Positions 59,672 through 64,000 of a stretch of 64,000 nucleotides of DNA are shown piece by piece. Position 1 is the stretch's first letter; each line of letters starts with the position of its first letter. The notes below the pieces were generated by a model. It was not told the DNA's origin. It worked only from the letters and a program-made list of their open reading frames with translations, and made no database searches. The DNA is from Merluccius polli (taxonomy: Eukaryota > Chordata > Actinopteri > Gadiformes > Merlucciidae). The position numbers were made by a program, and so were the translations under genes. The stretch covers positions 58,501 to 122,500 of the forward strand of contig JAOPHQ010000903.1 in NCBI GenBank assembly GCA_030340625.1, read 5' to 3'.

Positions 59672-60840
59672 AGACATTCATACTATTTCATGGGGATTTT
59701 GGTTTGGTTTAAAGTGAGCAGGTTGGTACTACAGCATAGAATCGGTTCATAATATCTCCACTTACAGCAAAGAAATTAGTAACATTTATCAGATACATGT
59801 TGTACAAATTAGTTTTTTTTTCATTAGTGACTAATGCTAATTGGGGAGGTTGAGCAATGGCATGCACCCCCTCTCCCCAAGATAACACACACACGTGCTG
59901 ATCTGTGCATGGATATAAGCAGGCATTATGTATGAAAATAGACATTACCAAAATATGATATGAGCATTAATCACGCGAAATTCAGACCTACGACATTAAA
60001 CATTCAAATAACAGACCGGGGTGATATTAAGGCGATGCTTCACAGTGTTGCATGGTGTGCGTGTCCTTGGTGAACACAGAGACACAGCCTTGGGAAGTTC
60101 AGCACTCGGAGACAGAGTGTGTGAGTGTGTGAGTGTGTGAGTGTGGGAGTGTATGCAGGGTTGATGTTGGGGATGGAAGCTTCTGAGTCCACTGAGCTGT
60201 AGCTTCTTAGAAGGCGGCGGTGGTCAATACGCTTTACATTTATTCATTTGGCGGACGCCTTCCCAAAGCAACTTACAAGCTCGGTTGAATAATCGCGGCA
60301 TGCGATCGATATCGGAGCAGCAACTCCAAAATGGAAGTAAAGTGGTGACCAAGTAAAGCAACCAGACGTGAGTATAGTGATCGCTGAAAGAAACAGAAGC
60401 AAGAAGAAAAAAAAGCAATGGTTAGGTAATTTTTCTTTTTGAAAGCCGCCAGTCAGTGCTTGTGAGTCCGAGGTAGTTCAAACAACAGAACACATGAACA
60501 CACAACCACTGTGCTACAGTACTGCATTAGACACGAAAATGGCCTTGCAAACGAAACATCAATCATCTGTTTTCCTATACACACAGAAAGAATGTGGACC
60601 GCCATCCCCATAATAGATTAGTTGCTGCTATTGAAACCCCACACCTGATATGCCCTTTCTGTTTTTTTGTATATTTTTTTCTGCACTTTCTTTTCAAAAC
60701 TAAAGATGAAGAATTGTTCATTTTAGATTAAGGATTGTGAATGTAAAATACACTTATTTTTCAAAGGAGATACTGCCATTTGTTTCACCCCTTGTTTGTT
60801 AAATGGTCATTTTCTTCCCAAAAAATCTACAAATCCAAAC
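59672..60840. other. Intergenic, mostly unannotated
   Basis: Only the inverted SINE-like tail at 60230-60277 is recognised (complement of GTAAGTTGCTTTGGGAAGGC). No gene. Confidence 0.5.
60230..60277 (-). repeat. Teleost dispersed-repeat tail, minus orientation
   Basis: Same module as 768-834. Confidence 0.5.
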
Positions 60841-60847
60841 CGAAACA

Positions 60848-63700
60848 AGGCAAGGCAACTTTATTTATATAGCACATTTCATACATGAGGCAGACTCAAA
60901 GTGCTTCACATAAAAACATGTCATACGCTAAAATGAAATAATAAAATGAAATATGAAAAGAATGAAGAAAAGTTACAAAAAGTTATAAAAGAATAAAGAT
61001 AAAAAGTGCAGTAAAGTTAAAGTGCAATATAGTTAAGATTTAGCAGAATGCTAAAGTGAAACGTTTTTAGTCTTGATTTTAAAGTGGTCAGAGTTAGGGC
61101 AAGTCTTAAATCTTCAGGAAGTTTATTCTGGCTATTTGTTGCATAGTAACTAAATCCTGCTTTCCCATGTTTTGTATTGACTCTGGGAACCATTAACAGA
61201 GGTCCCAGATGATCTTAGTGGTCTAGGAGGCACGTGTAGTGAAAACATTTCAGTGATATACTTTGGCCCTAAGCCATGTAATGATTTATAGGGGTGAGCA
61301 GTAGTATTTTGAAGTCGATTCTCTGACACATGGGGAGCCAATGCAAGGATTTAAGGAATTGGTGTAATGTGTTCAAACTTTCTGGACTTTGTTAGGAGTC
61401 TAGCAGCAGTACTAGTAATAAAGGCATGTACACGTTTTTCTAGGTCTTTTGAGGGACATGAGTCCTCTTAGTCTGACGGAAATATATGAAATTTGTTTTG
61501 AGATGAACAATGTACTTCTCCCTGAGAACTATGTTTTGAACAACGTGTTTTGTATTTTTTGGTGTATTGTTTACTGACTGCTTGATAGTGTATATCATTT
61601 TGATCGCTTTGTTTATGGTTTGAGAGCAGTGTTTGGTTTTGAGCACAGGTAAATCTGTGTTGAGGCGAAAGTTTCATTTTGCACGAGGAGTCAGAGGTTT
61701 TGTAAATAGTGCTTGAAGCTGAGGTTTTGTGTTTAATGTTTTCAGAAAATGGAGCAAGGTTTCAGAAATTGTGTTTTAGCAATTGAGAAAAACTGTAAAA
61801 TCATCATTTTTTTTATAGCGCTTTTCTAAGTACTCAAAGACGCTTTACACCAGACAAAAACAAAATAAAAAAAATTAAAATGGGTAGGGAGAGTATATCG
61901 GAGTTGATGAATGAAAACATGTTCTATCATAGTAGCTCCAAATTGATCAGTCCATGGACAAGAACATGGTCAATGACTGTTGCTCGAATTTCATCAGATA
62001 TTTCCACTCTTTGTCTTCCTCTTCCTCTTCTCTTTGTCCTCCTCTTCCTCTTTCTTGCCCTCCTCCTCTTCCTCCTTGTCCACCTCGCATACGCACTTGT
62101 CCTCGTCCTCGTCCTCTCCACATTATTTCTTCCATCCATTCTTAGACTTTCTCCGTCCAATCTTCAACAACCTGTTTGCTCTCTGAACTGGCTTATATTG
62201 GTTGTGTCACATGATTTGAAACAAGTGAAATCAATTTTGATTGGTTGTGTTTTAATCAATGACATGTGTTCTCTATTTTTATTTGATTGTTGCCACTTGT
62301 GTTTACCAGTATGGATGACATGTGCATTAGAGTGCAAATGTGTTTTGAGAATGAGAATGTGTTTAGAGTTCTGCTGAAAAGTCTAAGTGAGATCTGCAAA
62401 TTGTGTTTTACCATGAGAAATGGTTTAAGGTATTGACAACAGACTGCACAATTAGCTAAATGAGTTCAGGCAACTGCAAACTTTGTTCAGCCAATGGGTT
62501 TTAGTGTTTTAGCAATTGAGAAAAACTGTAATATTGAAATTTTGCCGGAGTCAGTGTTAAGATGGATGTCATTTACAACTTTAACAAGAGCAGTCTCAGC
62601 GCTGTAAATAGGTTGAAATCCTGACTGGAAGTTATCATAGCCACCAGTTGAGGTCAGGAAATTATTAAGTTGCTGATTGGAGAGAACTGTTTACTATTTA
62701 CAGTATGCTATTTCTAGGCAGTCAAAAACGTTCTTAAAGAAGCTGGTAGGTAAGGCATCGAGGCAGCAGGTGGATGGCTTAAGTTGTGTCACCGTTTCCT
62801 CAAGAGTTTTTGAGTTTATGACATTAAAGTGTGTCACGTTACTATTGTCTAAACAAGGAAGTGATCCAACATTTTAGTTTGAAGCGGAAATATTGATGTT
62901 GTGTCTAATGCCTTCAATTTTATCAGTAAAAAAGGATGCAAACTCGTTGCATTTCTGGGTGGATAGGAGTTCCGGGGGTATTTGTGTTGGGGGGGGATTG
63001 GTCAGTCTATCAACGGTAAAAATAGGGGTTGTGCATTATTAGTGTTGCTAATAATGATATTGGAGAAAAAGGTTTCTCTAGCACTTTTTAAGTCCAAGTT
63101 GTAGGCACGGAGGCTCTCTTTATAGATGTCATGGTGAACATGAAGCATTGTTTTTCGCCAGATGCGTTCAGCTTTCCGGCATCTCTTTTCTGGGCTGTTA
63201 CAGAAACAAAATTTTCTCCAGGGTGCTTTTTGCTTACCAGAGATTATTTTAACCTTAGCATGTGCAATGACATCTATAACATTCACTAACTTTGGAATTA
63301 AAGTTCTCTACAAGATCATCAGTAGACCACGGGGGAGGGAGGTGATAACATGGAGATGGTGTGTTTTCAAAGAGTGCACTAGAATAGTCATTGATGTACC
63401 GTTTTTTGATAGTACTTGATTTGATTTGTATGTCAGGGATAAATGATATATCAAAGAAAACACAAAAGGTGGTCAGACAGGGAAGGATCAATCACAGAAA
63501 TATCAGAAACACTAAGACCCTTTGTGATAATCAAGTCCAGGGTGTGCCCCTTACAATGAGTAGCCCCTTTCACGTGTTGAGTACAAATGTGTCCGGAATA
63601 GAGTTCTTTTGCACCCTTATCATTCAAATCATCAGTTATAACTAGACAGTCAGAGTCAATGGAGATGCGAGATAATAATTGAGTAAAGTCCTAGAAAAGG
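60848..63700 (-). pseudogene. Decayed L2-type LINE (endonuclease and reverse transcriptase remnants)
   Basis: Read on the minus strand from right to left. 63690-63420 encodes the end of an AP-endonuclease (KGHTLDLIITKGLSVSDISV, then the SDH motif in PSLSDHLLCFL). 63286-63002 encodes the linker (RKAERIWRKTMLHVHHDIYK). 62680-62530 holds the start of reverse transcriptase (FQSGFQPIYSAETALVKVVN, DIHLNTDSGK). 61440-61100 holds the C-terminal part (LKSLHWLPMCQRIDFKILLL, SLHGLGPKYIT). The tail at 60848 ends TATATAAATAAAGTTGCC. Stops and frameshifts are frequent, and the catalytic centre of the reverse transcriptase is missing, replaced by Tc1-like DNA. Non-functional. Confidence 0.8.
61455..62529 (-). 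mobile_element. Two Tc1-like fragments inserted in the LINE
   Basis: TTTTAGCAATTGAGAAAAAC followed by TGTA occurs at 61770-61794 and again at 62502-62529 in the same orientation, so two partial copies lie head to tail. The minus strand at 62160-61927 carries a basic stretch and VEISDEIRATVIDHVLVHGL, like the N-terminal part of a fish Tc1/IS630-type transposase, then stops. Confidence 0.6.
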
Positions 63701-64000
63701 TTTGCTGAATATTTGGACACAAGTAGAACATCCTGCAGTGAAACCAAATGGGGAATCTCACCCCAGGTCTCTTTACATTCACAGGCCCCTTGTGGGAAGC
63801 TCATCCATTAGCCATCCTAAGATGTTCCTGAGAGGCAGGACTGGGTAGCTGGTTCCGCCATCGAGGGAAAACACTTAAAAAGAGTCTGGACTGCAAACGA
63901 GTACAAGGTCAGAAGTTTATTTCTATTGTTCATGAGAATAATGGCTGCATTCACTGCATACACAGTAAAGGTTTTTTTTTACACCAAACATACAGTCACG
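63701..64000. other. Right edge, nothing firm
   Basis: May be upstream LINE sequence. No motif recognised in the last 300 bp. Confidence 0.4.

Overview
This is vertebrate nuclear DNA, most likely from a teleost fish. Three intron-containing genes can be reconstructed from splice-consistent exons, and all encode recognisable vertebrate proteins. The many hAT, Kolobok-like, PIF/Harbinger-like, L2-type LINE and Tc1-like repeats are of kinds common in teleosts. The very high density of dinucleotide repeats (one (TG)n tract is 288 bp) would fit a gadiform such as a cod relative; that lineage guess is inference only.

Layout. (1) Positions 250-7091, minus strand: the 5' part of supt6h (histone chaperone/elongation factor SPT6). 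There is one 5' UTR exon plus 11 coding exons giving residues 1-479; the rest lies beyond the left edge. (2) About 7092-7564: a compact head-to-head promoter shared by supt6h and sdf2, with two CTCF-like and two YY1-like motifs. (3) Positions 7565-9319, plus strand: complete sdf2 (225 aa, three exons, ER MIR-domain protein), with a poly(A) signal near 10202. The supt6h/sdf2 head-to-head pair is also found in mammals. (4) Positions 16142-41580, minus strand: a complete calneuron coding region (218 aa, five exons, two good EF-hands, C-terminal membrane anchor). Its 5' non-coding exon(s) probably lie around 48.4-50.5 kb. (5) Positions 50-64 kb: no recognisable gene. This part holds nested transposons, a 30-bp minisatellite array and a decayed LINE.

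Most of the window is calneuron intron and intergenic DNA full of mobile elements. Many element ends can be set to the base by target-site duplications (TSDs). Three hAT-type elements with TSDs sit inside other repeats: an element at 57332-58963 inside a minisatellite, which itself lies inside a larger MITE-like element (55975-59671), and an inner MITE inside an outer hAT at 51927-52538. A fold-back MITE occurs twice, once inside a 52-bp minisatellite. Three related ~150-bp segments (A/B/C) recur within calneuron introns and do not match a repeat family I recognise. They are the best candidates for undescribed regulatory or repeat elements here.

No bacterial, phage, CRISPR or gene-cluster system is present. 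All three genes are ordinary eukaryotic genes. Coordinates of coding exons rest on GT-AG splice sites, reading phase and family resemblance, and all phases agree across each gene. Transcription start and end sites are not determined.
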